Positions 7,860 through 16,965 are shown, numbered from the stretch's first letter. The stretch: 64,000 bases of DNA from Curtobacterium sp. 9128 (GCF_900086645.1 NZ_LT576451.1:2976001-3040000); one strand, 5' to 3'. Notes: generated by a model not told the origin, from the letters alone. Numbers and translations are program-made.

Positions 7860-8837
7860 TCATGCGTCGACGGGCTGGCGGTCGGGGGTGGTGCTCGCGG
7901 TGGCTGGTGCCGCCGTGGCGGCGGCCTGCACGGGCGCGGCGATGGACGCCGGCTTCTGCTTGCGACGCCACGGCCGGGAGGCTCCCCCAGCGTCGCCGCC
8001 GAGCGCTGCGGTCAGGCGGTCCAGCAGGATCGCCAGGACCACGACCGACAGACCGGCCTCCGCTCCGAGCCCCACGTCGATGCGGTTCAGCGATGCGACG
8101 ATCTGCTCCCCGAGGCCGCCGGCGCCGACCATGCCGGCGATGACGACCATCGAGAGCGACAGCATGATGACCTGGTTGACGCCGGCCATGATGCTGGCCT
8201 TGGCGAGGGGCAGCTGGATCTGGCGGAGGATGCGCCACGGGCTGGAGCCGAACGCGGCGCCGGCCTCGACGACCTCGCTCGGGACGCCGCGGATGCCGAG
8301 CTCGGTGAGCCGGACCCCAGGAGCCATCGCGAAGACGATCGTCGCGACGATGCCGGGGACGACGCCGACGCGGAAGAGCAGCAGCGCCGGGATCAGGTAG
8401 ACGAACGCCGGGGTCGTCTGCATGAAGTCGAGCACGGGGCGGATCACCCGGCTGGCGGCGTCGGAGCGCGCGGCCCAGACCCCGAGCGGGATGCTGAAGA
8501 CGACCGCGAGCCCGGCGGCGACGATGACGAGCGCCAGGGTGTCCATGGCGTTCGTCCACTGCCCGACACTGACGATGAACAGCAGGCCGATCGCGGAACC
8601 GAGGGCGAGCTTCCAGCCCTTCAGGGCGAAGGCGAGCGCGACGAGGACCAGGGTGACGACCCAGAACGGCGGGGTGGAGAGGAAGTACTCCATCCACGCG
8701 TCCATCCAGGTGAAGACGTAGCGGACCACGTCGAAGAACCCGGAGAGGTACGTCGTGATCCAGGTGACGACGGCGGACACCCAGCTGCCGAGGGGCAGGT
8801 GGAAGTCCCCGAAGGAGTTCGTGCCGGGGGTGATCAC
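7860..8837 (-). CDS. proW: Glycine betaine/proline ABC transporter permease
   Basis: 325 aa. A hydrophobic N-terminus precedes the standard BPD_transp_1 domain. The EAA-type loop lies near residues 200-215 (GVPSEVVEAGAAFGSSPWRI), where it would contact the ProV ATPase. The last 50 residues are a polar, Ala-rich tail that is longer than in most homologues. The start codon overlaps the end of proV by 4 bp (ATGA), which implies translational coupling. It forms the membrane channel of the solute importer. Confidence 0.9.
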   Translation of the reverse strand: MITPGTNSFGDFHLPLGSWVSAVVTWITTYLSGFFDVVRYVFTWMDAWMEYFLSTPPFWVVTLVLVALAFALKGWKLALGSAIGLLFIVSVGQWTNAMDTLALVIVAAGLAVVFSIPLGVWAARSDAASRVIRPVLDFMQTTPAFVYLIPALLLFRVGVVPGIVATIVFAMAPGVRLTELGIRGVPSEVVEAGAAFGSSPWRILRQIQLPLAKASIMAGVNQVIMLSLSMVVIAGMVGAGGLGEQIVASLNRIDVGLGAEAGLSVVVLAILLDRLTAALGGDAGGASRPWRRKQKPASIAAPVQAAATAAPATASTTPDRQPVDA

Positions 8838-10165
8838 GCGTGATCTCCTTCCGTGGTCGCGGCGAGGGTCTCGTCGAGGTCGTCGTTCGAGATCCGGGTG
8901 ACGGGCTCGAGCGTCTGGATCGGGCTCGTCGTCGTCGGGACGTTGCCGAGGGCGGCGAGGAGCGTCACGCGCGGCACGACGCCGAGCAGCCGTTGCTCGT
9001 CGTCGACGACCGCGATGGGCAGCGGCGACTCGACGGCGAGCTCGAACAGGTCGGTGAGGGCCGTGTCCGGTGCGACCTGGGCGAACTCGGTGTTCACGAT
9101 CGCGTCGAGGTTCGTGTCGCCGGCCTTGACCTGGCGCATCACGTGCCGGTCGCGGACCCAGCCCTCGAGCTTCCGGCCGCGGCCGGTGACGAAGACGGCG
9201 GCGGTCTGCAGGTCGCGCATGACGCGGAGCGCGCCACGCGGGCCCGCGGTGAGCGGGACGACGGCGCGGGCCGGTTCCATGACGCTCGAGGCGGTGAGCA
9301 CGCGGGCGCGGTCGACGTCCTGCACGAACTGCGCGACGTAGTCGTTCGCCGGGTCCGTGAGGATGTCCTCCGGGGACCCGATCTGCACGATGCGTCCGTC
9401 GCGCATCACGGCGATCCGGTCGCCGAGGAACATCGCCTCGTTGAGGTCGTGCGTGATGAACACGATCGTCTTGCCGAGACGCTGCTGCAGGTCGACGAGC
9501 TGTTCCTGCATCTCGCGACGGATGAGGGGGTCGAGGGCGCTGAACGCCTCGTCCATCAGCAGGACGTCGGTCTCGGCGGCGAGTGCACGGGCGATGCCGA
9601 CGCGCTGCTGCATGCCGCCGGAGAGCTCGTCCGGCTTGGCGTCGGCCCAGACGTCGAGCCCGACGAGGTCGATGACCTCGCGGGCCTTGCGGAGTCGCTC
9701 GGACTTCTCGACACCGTTGACCTCGAGGCCGTACGCGACGTTCTCGATCACCGTGCGGTGCGGCAGCAGGGCGAAGTGCTGGAAGACCATCGACACGCTC
9801 GACCGGCGGATGTCGCGGATCTCCTTCGGCGCCGCCTTGGTGACGGTGCGGCCGCCGATCTCCACGGTGCCGGCGGTCGGCTCGAGCAGCCCGTTCAGCA
9901 TCCGGATGAGGGTCGACTTGCCGGAGCCGGACAGGCCCATGACGACGAAGATCTCGCCTGGCTGGACGTCGAACGACGCGTCGATGACGGCCGCGGAGCC
10001 GAACTCGCGGACGTCGTCGCGGGAGGCGCCGGCAGCGAGACGGCGAACCGCCTCGGCGGGGCGTCGCCCGAAGACCTTGGTGATGTCACGGACCCGGACA
10101 GCGGGTGCCGTCGCAGGGGTGTCCGGCGCGGATGCGTGCCGGCTCTCGGGTGGGGCGATGGTCAA
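8834..10165 (-). CDS. proV: Glycine betaine/proline ABC transporter ATP-binding protein with CBS domains
   Basis: 443 aa from a TTG (LTIAPPESRHA) placed 6 nt after AGGAG. The reading frame stays open for almost 100 codons upstream, but that part is not conserved-looking and lacks a better start. Walker A is GLSGSGKST, the signature is LSGGMQQRVGIARAL and Walker B is VLLMDEAFSALD. An insert before Walker A (VRRLAAGASRDDVRE) is typical of ProV/OpuAA. The C-terminal 150 residues carry two CBS domains (DRARVLTASSVMEPARAVV onwards), which in OpuA act as ionic-strength or nucleotide sensors. It powers uptake of osmoprotectants. Confidence 0.9.
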   Translation of the reverse strand: MTIAPPESRHASAPDTPATAPAVRVRDITKVFGRRPAEAVRRLAAGASRDDVREFGSAAVIDASFDVQPGEIFVVMGLSGSGKSTLIRMLNGLLEPTAGTVEIGGRTVTKAAPKEIRDIRRSSVSMVFQHFALLPHRTVIENVAYGLEVNGVEKSERLRKAREVIDLVGLDVWADAKPDELSGGMQQRVGIARALAAETDVLLMDEAFSALDPLIRREMQEQLVDLQQRLGKTIVFITHDLNEAMFLGDRIAVMRDGRIVQIGSPEDILTDPANDYVAQFVQDVDRARVLTASSVMEPARAVVPLTAGPRGALRVMRDLQTAAVFVTGRGRKLEGWVRDRHVMRQVKAGDTNLDAIVNTEFAQVAPDTALTDLFELAVESPLPIAVVDDEQRLLGVVPRVTLLAALGNVPTTTSPIQTLEPVTRISNDDLDETLAATTEGDHA

Positions 10166-10588
10166 CGGTGCTCCTCGCACGACCGTGGCGCGCGGCGCAC
10201 GACGGACGTGTTGTGGTTGCGAACGGGTCGTCCGGCACCCTGTTCGTCGCGACCGCTGCAAGCCGTGCGCGAAGGGCGCAGGGCGAGCGATCACGCACGC
10301 GGGGGTCGTACTCGGGACGACCCCGGTCCGGCCGACCGTACGGCCCCCGCTGTGTTGCCCGGAGGACGCGTCCTGATCGTCGGTGTCCCCTGAGGGGACG
10401 TTCAACGCTATCGACCGTTGTCCCCCGTCGCGAATCGACGTCCGCCGGAGGACCGGCACCCGTGTACCCCGGGCACGGCGTGTCGCGCGGACCCATGCGG
10501 GTCGCGATCGTAACCGTCTCGTTACATTTCAGGCTCCTCGGAGATTTGTGTGCCGCCCCTGCTGCACCGCGCATGTAGCGTGGCGCGC
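10166..10588. other. 423-nt divergent intergenic region between proV and the amino acid permease
   Basis: No gene is supported here. The region should hold the promoters of both flanking genes. A perfect small palindrome, GTCCCCTGAGGGGAC, lies at 10385-10399 and may be an operator. On the minus strand TTGAAC (near 10405) and GACGAT, about 18 nt apart, form a weak candidate promoter for proV with the palindrome between the two boxes. The permease side carries TAGCGT at 10576-10581. Confidence 0.4.
10576..10581 (+). promoter_or_regulatory. -10 box of the amino acid permease, leaderless type
   Basis: TAGCGT ends 7 nt before the ATG at 10589. No Shine-Dalgarno sequence is present between them. 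Confidence 0.45.
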
Positions 10589-12136
10589 ATGACAGCGCAG
10601 AACGACACCGGGGTGGACCGCGCGCCCGCGAACGACTTCTCGCACGAGCAGGAGGGCTACCAGCACGGTCTGAAGCCCCGCCAGCTGCAGATGATCGCGA
10701 TCGGCGGTGCGATCGGAACCGGCCTCTTCCTCGGTGCCGGCGGGCGACTCCACACGGCGGGACCGGCACTGGCGGTCGTGTACCTGATCGCGGGGGTGTT
10801 CGGGTTCTTCATCCTGCGTGCGCTCGGCGAGCTCGTGCTGCACCGCCCGTCCTCGGGGTCCTTCATCTCGTACGCCCGCGAGTTCTACGGCGAGAAGTTC
10901 GCGTACGCCGCCGGCTGGATGTACTTCCTCAACTGGGCGATGACGTCGATCGTCGACACGACCGCCGTCGCCGTCTACCTGAAGTACTGGTCGGCGTTCA
11001 CCGCCGCTCCGCAGTGGCTCCTCGCGCTCATCGCGCTCGTCGTCGTCCTCGCCGCGAACATGGTCGCGGTCAAGGTCTTCGGCGAGCTCGAGTTCTGGTT
11101 CGCCATCATCAAGGTCGCCGCGCTCGTCGCCTTCCTTGTGATCGCGCTCATCTGGCTCATCTGGGCGTTCCCGGTCGAGGCCGGCGGCCAGCAGGTGCAG
11201 ACCGGCTTCTCGATCTGGGCGGACAACGGCGGGCTCCTGCCGAACGGCCTGCTCCCGACCGTGCTCGTCGTGCAGGGCGTCGTCTTCGCGTACGCGGCCA
11301 TCGAGCTCGTCGGCACCGCGTCCGGCGAGACGCAGAACACCGAGAAGGTCATCCCCCGCGCGATCAACTCCGTCGTCTTCCGCATCGCGGTCTTCTACGT
11401 CGGCTCGATCGTGCTGCTGTCGCTCCTCCTGCCGTACACGGCGTACAAAGAGGGCGAGAGCCCGTTCGTCACGTTCTTCTCATCGATCGGCAACCCGCAG
11501 GTCGGCGCGATCGTCGGGTCGATCATGAACTTCGTCGTGCTCACCGCAGCGCTGTCGTCGCTGAACGCCGGCCTCTACTCGACCGGCCGTGCGCTGCACT
11601 CGATGGGCATGAACGGCTCGGCGCCGAAGTGGACCACGAAGATGACCCGCGGCGGTGTGCCGTACGCCGGCATCCTGCTCACCGCGGCGTTCACCGTCGC
11701 CGGTGTCGTCCTCAACTACTTCATCCCGAGCCAGGCGTTCGAGATCGCCCTGAACATCGCGAGCCTCGGCATCATCACCGCGTGGGGCACGATCATCCTC
11801 TGCCAGATGCGCCTGCGGTCCTGGGCGAAGCAGGGCCTGGCGAAGGAACCGTCGTTCAAGCTCCCCGGCGCTCCGGTGACCTCGTGGTTGACACTCGCGT
11901 TCCTGGCGTCCGTCATCGTACTGATGGCGATCGACTACCCCGTCGGCACGTACACGATCGCGTCGCTCGTGATCGTGATCCCGCTGCTCATCGTCGGCTG
12001 GTTCCTGCAGCGCGACCGGATCCTGCGCATCGCGTCCCTCCGCGAGGGCGTCACCGGCCCGTACCCGATCACCGGCCGCGACCCCGCGAACCAGGTGCGT
12101 CGCGGAGACGACCGCGACGGGGGCGATCAGGCCTGA
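10589..12136 (+). CDS. Amino acid permease, AnsP (L-asparagine permease)-like
   Basis: 515 aa with about 12 membrane segments. The APC-family start [20 protein letters not shown] lies near residue 30, and [24 protein letters not shown] and the later PRAINSV motif follow. The LFLGAGGRL form of TM1 is characteristic of AnsP and close relatives in the GABA/asparagine permease group. It would import an amino acid with protons. ATG 10589 is chosen because the -10 box lies 7 nt upstream. Substrate assignment to asparagine rests on TM1 similarity only. The large hairpin at 12176-12222 could end its transcript. Confidence 0.82.
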   Translation: MTAQNDTGVDRAPANDFSHEQEGYQHGLKPRQLQMIAIGGAIGTGLFLGAGGRLHTAGPALAVVYLIAGVFGFFILRALGELVLHRPSSGSFISYAREFYGEKFAYAAGWMYFLNWAMTSIVDTTAVAVYLKYWSAFTAAPQWLLALIALVVVLAANMVAVKVFGELEFWFAIIKVAALVAFLVIALIWLIWAFPVEAGGQQVQTGFSIWADNGGLLPNGLLPTVLVVQGVVFAYAAIELVGTASGETQNTEKVIPRAINSVVFRIAVFYVGSIVLLSLLLPYTAYKEGESPFVTFFSSIGNPQVGAIVGSIMNFVVLTAALSSLNAGLYSTGRALHSMGMNGSAPKWTTKMTRGGVPYAGILLTAAFTVAGVVLNYFIPSQAFEIALNIASLGIITAWGTIILCQMRLRSWAKQGLAKEPSFKLPGAPVTSWLTLAFLASVIVLMAIDYPVGTYTIASLVIVIPLLIVGWFLQRDRILRIASLREGVTGPYPITGRDPANQVRRGDDRDGGDQA

Positions 12137-12175
12137 TCGTGTCCGCATCGCGCAACGCGGCGTCCCGGTGATGCC

Positions 12176-12222
12176 GAGAGGTCCGGCACCCGTCGGTACG
12201 ATCAGCGGGTGCCGGACCTCTC
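12176..12222 (+). promoter_or_regulatory. Perfect 17-bp inverted repeat enclosing a -10 box and a start codon
   Basis: GAGAGGTCCGGCACCCG (12176-12192) is repeated as its exact complement at 12206-12222. The 13-nt loop holds TACGAT (12197-12202), the -10 box of the next gene, and the right arm contains that gene's GTG start (12209). It could be a terminator for the permease, an operator, or both. Confidence 0.6.
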
Positions 12223-12514
12223 CCCTTCTCCCGAACTCGACCTGCAGCTCACGTGGCGGGGCGCCTTCGGACGCGTCCGAGTGTTCCGCGACCGGGTGCA
12301 CGCAGAGACGAGCTACGAACGCGACGCGCTGACGACGGTCCCCATGGACGCCGTGCAGGGGTGGCGCATCGAGCCGTGCGACTTCGACGCAGTGTGCGTC
12401 GAGTTCCTCACGCCCGACGACACCTACCGCGTGCTGCTCGACACCTCGGACGAGGGGGTCGCGGCCCTGGCACTCCGCCGGACCCTCGGCACGCCGGCGC
12501 CGGCGGCGAACTGA
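12209..12514 (+). CDS. Conserved-looking small soluble protein of unknown function
   Basis: 101 aa, GTG start, no membrane segment or signal peptide. It is acidic and reads like one compact alpha/beta domain (LTWRGAFGRVRVFRDRVHAETSYERD, PMDAVQGWRIEPCDFDAVCVEF). Codon use matches the neighbours. The start codon lies 6 nt after a -10 box inside a perfect hairpin, so expression may be controlled there. I do not recognise the family. It converges with the aldo/keto reductase gene 18 nt downstream. Confidence 0.6.
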   Translation: MPDLSPSPELDLQLTWRGAFGRVRVFRDRVHAETSYERDALTTVPMDAVQGWRIEPCDFDAVCVEFLTPDDTYRVLLDTSDEGVAALALRRTLGTPAPAAN

Positions 12515-12532
12515 CCCGGTGACCCAGCCGCG

Positions 12533-13444
12533 TCACGGCCAGCTCGGCGCGTCGATGCCCGCGGCGACCCGGTCGCCCCAGACGGCGTCGAGTGCGGCTG
12601 TCTGACCCGCGTCGAGCACCACCCCGCCGACGGCGACGTTCTCCTCGAGGTGCTGGACGCTCGACGTCCCGGGGATGAGCACCACGTTCGACGCGTGCCC
12701 GAGCAGCCAAGCAAGTCCCACCTGCGCCGGTGTCGCTCCGACCTCGGCCGCGACCCGCACCACCGCGGGCTCCTCCCCCACCTTCGGCAGTCCCGGGAAG
12801 GCACCACCGAGCGGGAAGAACGGCACCCACGCGATGTCCTCGGCGACGCAGAGCTCCAGCAGGTCCTCGAACTCGCGGGCGACGAGCGAGTAGGCGTTCT
12901 GCACGCACACGATGCCCGCCGGCACCGCACGGCGGACGACGTCGGCCGTCACCGCGCTGAGCCCGATGCCACCGATGAGGCCCTCGTCCCGCATCGCCAC
13001 CATCTCCGCGAGCTGGTCGTCGAGGTCGACCAGCTGCTCCCCCTCGGCGCGGAGCCCGGGGCCGGTGTCCGCCCGACGCAGGTTGACGACGTCGATGCGT
13101 TCGCGCCCGAGCGTGCGGAGGTTCGACTCCACCTGCGCGCGGAGCTCAGCCGGGCGCTGGGCGAGGGCGAGGGGCACCGGTGCGTCGACGCGCACGGCCC
13201 CGACCTTGCTGACGACCGTGATCGCGTCGGAGTCGCCGAACGCCCGCCGGATCACGTCGTTCGCGACGCTGTTCCCGTAGAAGTCCGCCGTGTCGACGTG
13301 GTCGACGCCCAGCTCCGCGGCGCGGTGGAGCAGCGCGACGCCGGCCGCGGGGTCGCCCTCGAACCGCTCGAGCGCCATCGCGCCGTAGCCGATGCGTGTG
13401 ACGGTGCGGCCGCCGAGCGAGCCGGTGTCCAAGGGTGCTGACAT
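12533..13444 (-). CDS. Aldo/keto reductase family oxidoreductase
   Basis: 303 aa, typical length. It starts with the beta-hairpin region (GGRTVTRIGYGAMAL). Catalytic-tetrad positions are visible as D51 and Y56 in DTADFYG and K80 in VVSKVG. The fourth position, normally His, falls in DVVNLRRAD where Arg stands instead. The NADPH-binding end is present (WLLGHASNVVLIPGTSS). It would reduce carbonyl substrates with NADPH, but the substrate is unknown. It is divergent from the TetR gene and shares a 24-bp palindrome with it, which suggests TetR controls it. Confidence 0.85.
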   Translation of the reverse strand: MSAPLDTGSLGGRTVTRIGYGAMALERFEGDPAAGVALLHRAAELGVDHVDTADFYGNSVANDVIRRAFGDSDAITVVSKVGAVRVDAPVPLALAQRPAELRAQVESNLRTLGRERIDVVNLRRADTGPGLRAEGEQLVDLDDQLAEMVAMRDEGLIGGIGLSAVTADVVRRAVPAGIVCVQNAYSLVAREFEDLLELCVAEDIAWVPFFPLGGAFPGLPKVGEEPAVVRVAAEVGATPAQVGLAWLLGHASNVVLIPGTSSVQHLEENVAVGGVVLDAGQTAALDAVWGDRVAAGIDAPSWP

Positions 13445-13468
13445 GGGGAGCCTCCGGTAGTCTGTCCA

Positions 13469-13492
13469 GCAAGCGGAGGTCCCTCCGCTTGC
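13469..13492. promoter_or_regulatory. Perfect palindrome, probable TetR operator
   Basis: GCAAGCGGAGG and its exact reverse complement are separated by TC. It lies between the divergent starts of the aldo/keto reductase (13444) and the TetR regulator (13523), the expected place for an autoregulatory operator. Part of one arm (CGGAGG) recurs at 13507-13512. Confidence 0.7.
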
Positions 13493-13522
13493 GTTTCCAT
13501 CCTAAACGGAGGCAGCTCCACT

Positions 13523-14107
13523 TTGTCCAGCCCCGACGCGCACGTGTCCCGTCGCCCCCGCGCCGACGCCGCGCGCAACCGCGAGAAGCTCGTCGATGCG
13601 GCTCGAGCGGCGTTCACGACTGCCGGCGAGGACGCCTCCCTCGAAGCCGTCGCCCGCTCCGCCGGGGTCGGGATCGGGACGCTCTACCGGAACTTCCCGA
13701 CACGCGAGGACCTCGTCGCCGCCGTGTACGCGGTCGAGCTCGATGCCGTCCTCGGCACCGTCGACGGCTTCCTCGCCGAGCTCCCCGCCGAACGGGCGCT
13801 CCGCGCCTTCGCCGACCGGTACGCCGGGTTCGTCCAGACCAAGCGCGGTATGGCGGAGACCGTGCGGGTGGGGGCGATCCGCGGAGCGGCCGAGACCGTG
13901 CACACCCGTGAGCGCGTGAACGCCGCCGTGCAGCGGTTCCTGGACGCGGGAGTGACCGACCGTACCCTCCGCACCGACGTCGTCGCAGATGACGTCACCG
14001 CGGCCCTGATCGGCGTGCTGCTGTCCACGCGGGACACGACCGATCCGGCGCAGACCGGCCGGCTGCTCGACATCGTGGTGGACGGACTCCGCCGGCACGA
14101 TCGGTAG
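13523..14107 (+). CDS. TetR-family transcriptional regulator
   Basis: 194 aa from a TTG 10 nt after GGAGG; a GTG seven codons later (VSRRPRADAARNREK) is an alternative. Residues 15-60 form the TetR DNA-binding domain (NREKLVDAARAAFTTAG, then VARSAGVGIGTLYRNFPTREDL). The C-terminal ligand domain is family-specific. It probably represses itself and the divergent aldo/keto reductase through the palindrome at 13469-13492, and inducer binding would release it. The ligand is unknown. Confidence 0.88.
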   Translation: MSSPDAHVSRRPRADAARNREKLVDAARAAFTTAGEDASLEAVARSAGVGIGTLYRNFPTREDLVAAVYAVELDAVLGTVDGFLAELPAERALRAFADRYAGFVQTKRGMAETVRVGAIRGAAETVHTRERVNAAVQRFLDAGVTDRTLRTDVVADDVTAALIGVLLSTRDTTDPAQTGRLLDIVVDGLRRHDR

Positions 14108-14130
14108 GCGTCCCCACGCGCCAGCGGCCC

Positions 14131-14203
14131 CTGCACCGTCGGCCGCTGCACCGTCGGGCGCTGCACGTCGGGCGCTGCACGTCGGGCGCTGCACCGTCGG
14201 GCG
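14131..14203. repeat. Five-copy tandem repeat, unit 14-15 bp
   Basis: Units begin CTGCAC(C)GTCGG and run 14131-14145, 14146-14160, 14161-14174, 14175-14188 and 14189-14203. The 14-bp units lack one C. It fills the gap between the convergent TetR and PepSY genes and ends 8 nt before the PepSY stop codon. Confidence 0.8.
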
Positions 14204-14211
14204 CTGCCGGG

Positions 14212-14829
14212 TCAGTCGTCCGTGTCGACGACGTTCGTGACGACGTCGCCGGAGCCCGCGTCGATGCGGATGCTGTGCTTGGTCCCGGAGTCGTCCCGGA
14301 CGTCGCCCTCCCAGACGACCGTGCCGGCGTGGTCGTCGAGGCCGAGTTCCGTGACCGCCCCTGCCACCTCGTCCGTGAGACGCGCTGCAGCATCCCGGAC
14401 GTCGATCTTCGCGGCGTCGACGAAGCGCTGGTTCTCGGCACGGTCGTCGGCGTCGGCGTCGTCGGTCACCGGGTCGCCCGTGGTCGCGGTGCCGTCGGCG
14501 TTCGTGTGGACCTCGTGCTCGGCCTGGTCGGAGGTCACGACGAGGACCTCCCACGCGGAGCCGTTCTGCTCCTGCTCGACCGAGATGACGGTCCCGGAGC
14601 CGACGGCGTCGCGAGCGGTCGCGACCGCGGCGAGCAGGGCGTCGTTCGACGCGGCGACCGTGGTGGCCGATCCGGACGCCGCCGCGCTGGACGATCCCGA
14701 CCCGGACGAACCGGATCCGGACGGATCGCCCGAGCCGCTCGCGCACCCGGTCACGGCGAGGGCGCCGGCGACCAGGACGGTGGCGGACAGGGCGAGGCGG
14801 CGGGTGCGGGGCATGTCGGTGAGGTTCAT
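14212..14829 (-). CDS. PepSY-domain lipoprotein
   Basis: 205 aa. The signal peptide ends in the lipobox VTGC (Cys about residue 29), followed by a Ser/Gly-rich linker. Two PepSY-like modules can be read: about 60-110 (ALLAAVATARDAV, then EQEQNGSAWEVLVVTSD) and about 135-205 (AAARLTDEVAGAV, then VWEGDVRDDSGTKHSIRID). PepSY lipoproteins often sit beside two-component systems and are thought to modulate peptidases or sense the envelope. It lies 48 nt downstream of the (frameshifted) histidine kinase and is probably cotranscribed with that regulator-kinase pair. Confidence 0.82.
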   Translation of the reverse strand: MNLTDMPRTRRLALSATVLVAGALAVTGCASGSGDPSGSGSSGSGSSSAAASGSATTVAASNDALLAAVATARDAVGSGTVISVEQEQNGSAWEVLVVTSDQAEHEVHTNADGTATTGDPVTDDADADDRAENQRFVDAAKIDVRDAAARLTDEVAGAVTELGLDDHAGTVVWEGDVRDDSGTKHSIRIDAGSGDVVTNVVDTDD

Positions 14830-14877
14830 GCGGCAAGCCTGGCGGGAGGGTGCTGAAGCAGTCCTGAAGCCCGCTGG

Positions 14878-16198
14878 TCATCCACCGAGTGCGATGCGCA
14901 CGACGAAGCGGGCACCGCCGAGCGGCGCGTCCTCGATCACCACGGATCCACCGTGCGCGCGCACCGCGTCCCGCACGATCGCGAGTCCGAGCCCCGATCC
15001 CCCGTCGTCGCGGCTGCGGGCCTCGTCGAGGCGCACGAACCGCTCGAACACGCGGTCGCGTTCCGGTCCCGGCACCCCGACGCCGTCGTCGTCCACGGTG
15101 AGGACCGCCCACGTGCCCTCCGCACGCACGCCCAGCGCGATCCGTCCCGACGCGTGCCGGACGGCGTTGTCGACGAGGTTCCGCACGACGCGCGACAGCA
15201 CAGCAGGATCGCCCAGCACCCTGGCCGGCCCGACCCCGGATCCGTCGATCGACACGAGCCCGGCGGAACGCACCCGGGAGACCTCGGCCAGCACCAGATC
15301 GTCCAGGTCGACCGCGCGGCAGTCGGCGACCCCGCGTTCGTCGAGCTTCGAGAGCACGAGGAGTCCGTCGACCAACCGCGCGAGGCGGTCGTTCTCGGCC
15401 GTGACGACCTCGGCGAGCTCACCGACCCCGATCCGGTCCGGGTGCGCAGCCGCCACCGACGCGTGCTGCCGGACGGACGCGATCGGCGACCGCAGCTCGT
15501 GCGACGCATCCGCGACGAACTGCCGTTGCGCCGATGCCGACCGGTCGAGCCGCTCGAGCATCGCGTTCATGGTGTCCGCGAGCCTGGCGACCTCGTCACC
15601 GGTGTCCGGCACGGCGATCCGGGCGCCGCGAGCGTCGCCGCGGACCGCGTCGACCTCGCGCCGGATCCGGTCGACGGGGCGGAGCGAGCGCCCGACGACG
15701 ATCCAGGTCCCGACGCCCATCAGCGCGACGAGGACGGGGACGCCGACCGCGAGCAGGGTGGTGACGGCCGTCGTCGCCGTGTCCGCGGACTCCAGCGACG
15801 AGCCGAACACGATCGTCGCCTCGGTGCCGTCCGGCAGGTCCACGTCGTCGGACACGAGCAGCCACCGCTCACCGTCGTGCGTCCAGCGGCTCGTCGCCGG
15901 TCGGGAGCGCCGGCGGGTCGGCGTCGTCACCGTGGGCCAGGACCTCCCCGTCGTCGCCGACGACCTGCACGAGGACGTCGTCGTAGCCGTCCACCGCGGC
16001 GGCACCGTCCGCCTCGACCCGGGCGGTCGCCTGTTCGAGCCCGCTCTCCGCACTCGACCTGACCCCCTCGACGAGCACCAGCCGGAGGACCACCACGAAC
16101 GCGGCCGATCCGACCACGAGCGCCGCGAGGACCAGCGCGACCGCGCCGAACGTCGTCCGCGCGCGGAGACTGCGGAGCCGCCGGCGCCGTTCAGGCAC
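14878..16198 (-). pseudogene. Sensor histidine kinase of a PepSY-linked two-component system, frameshifted
   Basis: The N-terminal part (GTG at 16198; VPERRRRLRSLRARTTFG, TM1, start of the sensor domain) runs in one frame to a TGA at 15869-15871. The rest of the protein (GERWLLVSDDVDLPDG, TM2, HAMP, H-box ASHELRSPIASVR, N-box NLVDNAVRHA, G-boxes DDGVGVPG and GGSGLGLAIV) continues in another frame. The frames meet near 15873-15890, and the full span of 1321 nt is one base over a multiple of three, as expected from a 1-nt insertion. All kinase motifs downstream are intact. It overlaps the response regulator by 8 bp. A sequencing error, a recent mutation or phase variation could each explain it. 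Confidence 0.8.
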
Positions 16199-16868
16199 CG
16201 TCGGCCGCCAGCCGGTAGCCAGCACCACGCACCGTCTCGATCGAGTTCCGCCCGAAGGGCCGGTCGACCTTCCGACGCAGGTGTCCGACGTACACCTCGA
16301 CGATGTTCGGGTCGCCGTCGAAGTCGACGTCCCAGACGTTCTCGATGACCTCGCGCTTCGAACAGACCTGGCCGGCACGGCGGGCGAGGAACTCGAGCAC
16401 CGCGAACTCGCGGCTCGTCAGGTCGAGCCGGTGCGCGCCCCGCGCGACGGTCCTGGCCGCAGGGTCGACCACCAGGTCCCCCACCGCGAGCACGCTCGGT
16501 CGCTCGCGCGCTCCACGGCGGACGAGGGCGCGGATCCGCGCGACGAGGACGGGGTGCGAGAACGGCTTCGTGACGTAGTCGTCCGCGCCGGCATCGAGGG
16601 CCTCGACCTGGTCCCACTCGCCGTCCTTCGCGGTGAGCATGAGCACCGGCGTCCAGTTCTCCTCGGCGCGGAGCTGGCCGCAGACCGCCCACCCGCTCAT
16701 CCCGGGCATCATCAGGTCGAGCACGATCGCGTCGTAGCCGAACTCCCGCGCGTGCCAGAGTCCGTCGACACCGTCGTGAGCCACGTCGACCGCCCACCCT
16801 TCGGCCTCGAGCCCACGGCGGACACCGTCGGCGAGCCGCACCTCGTCGTCGACCACCAGCACACGCAT
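16191..16868 (-). CDS. OmpR-family response regulator
   Basis: 225 aa from the ATG at 16866-16868 (MRVLVVDDEVRLADG); an ATG three codons upstream also fits. The receiver domain has the acidic pair (VDDE), the phosphoacceptor Asp in VLDLMMPG, and the Thr and Lys of MLTAKDG and DDYVTKPF. The C-terminal winged helix (LTSREFAVLEFLARR, then VEVYVGHLRRKVDRPF) binds DNA. It is the first gene of the regulator-kinase-PepSY operon. Because its kinase is frameshifted, phosphorylation may now depend on another kinase or small phosphodonors. Confidence 0.9.
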   Translation of the reverse strand: MRVLVVDDEVRLADGVRRGLEAEGWAVDVAHDGVDGLWHAREFGYDAIVLDLMMPGMSGWAVCGQLRAEENWTPVLMLTAKDGEWDQVEALDAGADDYVTKPFSHPVLVARIRALVRRGARERPSVLAVGDLVVDPAARTVARGAHRLDLTSREFAVLEFLARRAGQVCSKREVIENVWDVDFDGDPNIVEVYVGHLRRKVDRPFGRNSIETVRGAGYRLAADGA

Positions 16869-16933
16869 GTCCTGCATTCTGGCGGCCGGCGCTGAAGCGC
16901 GCCTGAAGCGGTGGTCCCGACCAGGGCCGGACT

Positions 16934-16965
16934 GGAGGCACGGTGCGGGCCCGCCGCGCGCCTCC
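16934..16965 (-). terminator. Imperfect hairpin, degenerate family A copy
   Basis: GGAGGC (16934-16939) and GCCTCC (16960-16965) flank GC-rich pairing segments with mismatches. It lies downstream of the 70-aa gene at 17005-17217 and upstream of the response regulator. Confidence 0.4.

Noticed and set aside
10166..10459. Long N-terminal extension of ProV
   Set aside because: The extra 98 residues look random and Arg-rich; the TTG at 10165 has a good ribosome binding site and gives the normal length.
14131..14203. CRISPR array
   Set aside because: Units are contiguous without spacers and only 14-15 bp long.
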